A stretch of DNA of 64,000 nucleotides, taken from NCBI GenBank assembly GCA_002360925.1, contig DERN01000009.1, forward strand, positions 35,681 through 99,680, read 5' to 3'. Positions 62,740 to 64,000 of this stretch are shown one piece after another. The position numbers and the translations under genes were made by a program. Under the pieces are notes generated by a model. That model had not been told where the DNA came from and made no database searches. It saw only the letters and a program-made list of their open reading frames with translations. Position 1 is the first letter of the stretch; each line of letters begins with the position of its first letter. This DNA comes from Flavobacteriaceae bacterium UBA3339 (GTDB lineage: Bacteria; Bacteroidota; Bacteroidia; Flavobacteriales; Flavobacteriaceae).

Positions 62740-62771
62740 TTCCCAAAATGAAAAAACAACCAATATAAAAA

Positions 62772-63635
62772 ATGAAAAAAATTCAGACAGGTTTTTTGGT
62801 TTCGTATGATTATGAAAAATTAAAAAAATCAATTCCACCAGCATATAATGATTCTGATGAAATTTTTTTAGCAATTGATCATGAATACAGAACGTGGACA
62901 GGAAATCAATTTACGATCGATGATTCGTTTTTTTCTTGGTTAGAAGAATTCGATGTAGATAAAAAAATAACGATTTACCGAGATAATTTTTATGTACCTG
63001 AACTTTCGGCTATCGAAAATGATAACAGAGAACGTCAAATGCTAAGTGAAAAAATGGGAATCGGAAATTGGCTTGTACAAATTGATGCCGATGAATATTT
63101 TATCAACTTTTCTGATTTCGTTAAGAAGTTACGTAAATATGATCATTTTTTAGATCATCCCGAAAAAAATAAGATTCAAATCTCAGGTTTCTTAATTCAT
63201 ATTTATAAGTATCTCGATAATGGGTTTCTTTATGTAAATAATGCTACCAAATTTATGGCAGCAACAAATTACCCGAATTATAAATGCGCCCGAAATACAA
63301 GAGAACGTGTTATTTATGTAGATTCTTTTGCTTTACACGAAACTTTATCGAGAAGTGAGGAAGAATTACGTTTTAAAATCGCAAATTGGGGACATCACGA
63401 TGAAATAAATGAAACTTTCCTAGATAAGTGGCTTTCTGCGAACGAACATAATTATGGTGAATTAAAAGATGTTTTTTATTTAAATCCTAAAGATTGGAAG
63501 TCTTTAGGTTATTTTTCATCAAAAGATTTAAATGAATTTAAAATCGAAATTGAGAATAATCAGAAAATAAAAAAGACCGATTTTTGGCTTTGGAAAAAGA
63601 ATTTCGGACAGTGGTTTAAACATTTAGTAAGTTAG
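62772..63635 (+). CDS. Glycosyltransferase-like protein
   Basis: A 287-residue soluble protein with the shape of a GT2-like transferase: an early strand-helix with EIFLAIDHE, then the metal-binding DADEYF (about 104-109, QIDADEYF). This is the expected DXD site with flanking hydrophobic strand. Later motifs are weaker, and the usual VSVVIPTYN start is replaced by TGFLVSYDYEK. It may therefore be a divergent family. It lies between a GT2 gene and a sugar-kinase-like gene, which supports a role in surface glycan assembly. A promoter box precedes it. Confidence 0.75.
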   Translation: MKKIQTGFLVSYDYEKLKKSIPPAYNDSDEIFLAIDHEYRTWTGNQFTIDDSFFSWLEEFDVDKKITIYRDNFYVPELSAIENDNRERQMLSEKMGIGNWLVQIDADEYFINFSDFVKKLRKYDHFLDHPEKNKIQISGFLIHIYKYLDNGFLYVNNATKFMAATNYPNYKCARNTRERVIYVDSFALHETLSRSEEELRFKIANWGHHDEINETFLDKWLSANEHNYGELKDVFYLNPKDWKSLGYFSSKDLNEFKIEIENNQKIKKTDFWLWKKNFGQWFKHLVS

Positions 63636-63666
63636 CTAAATAAAGGAATTTCTCAATATTTATAAA

Positions 63667-64000
63667 ATGAAGTTTATTATAAATCCAAGTTTTAAAAATA
63701 ATCAATCCGAAATTGAAAAATGTATTTCGAATTTCGATATTGAAGGAGATTTGTTTGTAAAAGGAAGTCGGAATACCATTAAAGTTTTTCAATCTTCTTT
63801 AGGCGAATTAAATATTAAATCCTTTAAAAAACCAAACTTCATTAATACGATTGTTTACCAGTTTTTTCGAGATTCAAAAGCCAAACGCTCTTTCGATTTT
63901 GCTATGCGTTTGTTAGAAAAGAATATCGGAACTCCGGAACCAATTGCGTATGCCGAATTTAAAAATGGAATTGGATTAGGAAAGAGTTTTTATGTTTGTA
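63667..64000 (+). CDS. Kdo/LPS kinase-like protein (partial, cut by window end)
   Basis: The first 111 codons of a gene that runs past the window end. The readable part begins MKFIINPSFKNN and contains GSRNTIKVFQSS and, further on, FRDSKAKRSFDFAMRLLEKNIGTPEPIAYAEF. These match the N-lobe of the lipopolysaccharide kinase (InaA/WaaP/KdkA) group. The conserved Lys in TIKVF would be the ATP-binding Lys. The end of the cluster and the catalytic half are not visible. The position, 31 bp behind a glycosyltransferase-like gene, fits a role in LPS core modification. Confidence 0.7.
   Translation, partial: MKFIINPSFKNNQSEIEKCISNFDIEGDLFVKGSRNTIKVFQSSLGELNIKSFKKPNFINTIVYQFFRDSKAKRSFDFAMRLLEKNIGTPEPIAYAEFKNGIGLGKSFYVC

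Noticed and set aside
62748..62768. Six-codon mini-ORF before the third glycosyltransferase-like gene
   Set aside because: Too short to support as a gene, and no attenuator hairpin was seen with it.
1..64000. tRNA, rRNA, insertion sequence or prophage genes
   Set aside because: No cloverleaf, rRNA block, transposase DDE motif or phage structural gene was recognised on either strand.

Overview
The window is chromosomal DNA from an AT-rich member of the Bacteroidota, most likely family Flavobacteriaceae. The evidence is a SusC/SusD pair, many short lipoproteins with a Cys lipobox, an S46 dipeptidyl-peptidase, a LytS/LytTR two-component pair, promoters of the Bacteroidota TAnnTTTG type and weak Shine-Dalgarno signals. 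No tRNA, rRNA, CRISPR array, transposase or prophage module was seen. The window ends inside a gene.

Layout. 1-10.1 kb: a cation/H+ antiporter, an M3 oligopeptidase, and a SusD-SusC operon facing away from a secreted calcineurin-like phosphoesterase. 10.1-12.3 kb: two hotdog thioesterases and a FabH in one tight minus-strand operon. Its leader carries a clear cobalamin riboswitch and a tiny membrane ORF. 12.3-18.6 kb: housekeeping genes (purE, purK, a CNNM/CBS protein, hpt, adk, obg). 18.6-23 kb: an unknown transmembrane protein, then a small secreted Gly/Pro-rich peptide gene, a TPR sensor kinase and a response regulator. 23-25.4 kb: a solitary HsdR_N-type nuclease, a Cys-rich lipoprotein, a thermonuclease lipoprotein and an unknown lipoprotein. 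25.7-31.8 kb: an S46 peptidase, an overlapping pair of unknown exported proteins, and a small lipoprotein.

31.8-44.9 kb: dispersed repeats, mpl, two small unknown genes, a LytS/LytTR pair, a DUF1287 protein, a two-TM protein, radC, an ABC transporter with a His-rich permease followed by a DUF3299-like protein, a YjjG-like phosphatase, an EEP nuclease, rarA and a lipoprotein. 44.9-48.6 kb: a rhomboid protease, a GIY-YIG gene and an unknown kinase-like gene embedded in several copies of a palindromic intergenic repeat, then rlmB. 48.7-59.3 kb: a YeiH-type transporter with its LysR regulator, a DUF445 protein, fabV, a PQQ-type sugar dehydrogenase, a DUF421 protein and purL. 59.4 kb to the end: a beta-helix lipoprotein, three glycosyltransferase-like genes and a partial sugar-kinase-like gene, which looks like the edge of a surface glycan locus.

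How the genes work together. purE, purK and purL (de novo synthesis) and hpt (salvage) cover purine metabolism. fabH, fabV and the thioesterases touch fatty-acid synthesis. SusCD, the phosphoesterase, the S46 peptidase and the M3 peptidase fit uptake of polymers and peptides. Best candidates for undescribed biology: the cobalamin riboswitch in front of a 57-residue membrane ORF and a fabH-thioesterase operon; the small secreted peptide next to a TPR histidine kinase; and the GIY-YIG gene surrounded by near-identical palindromic repeats.
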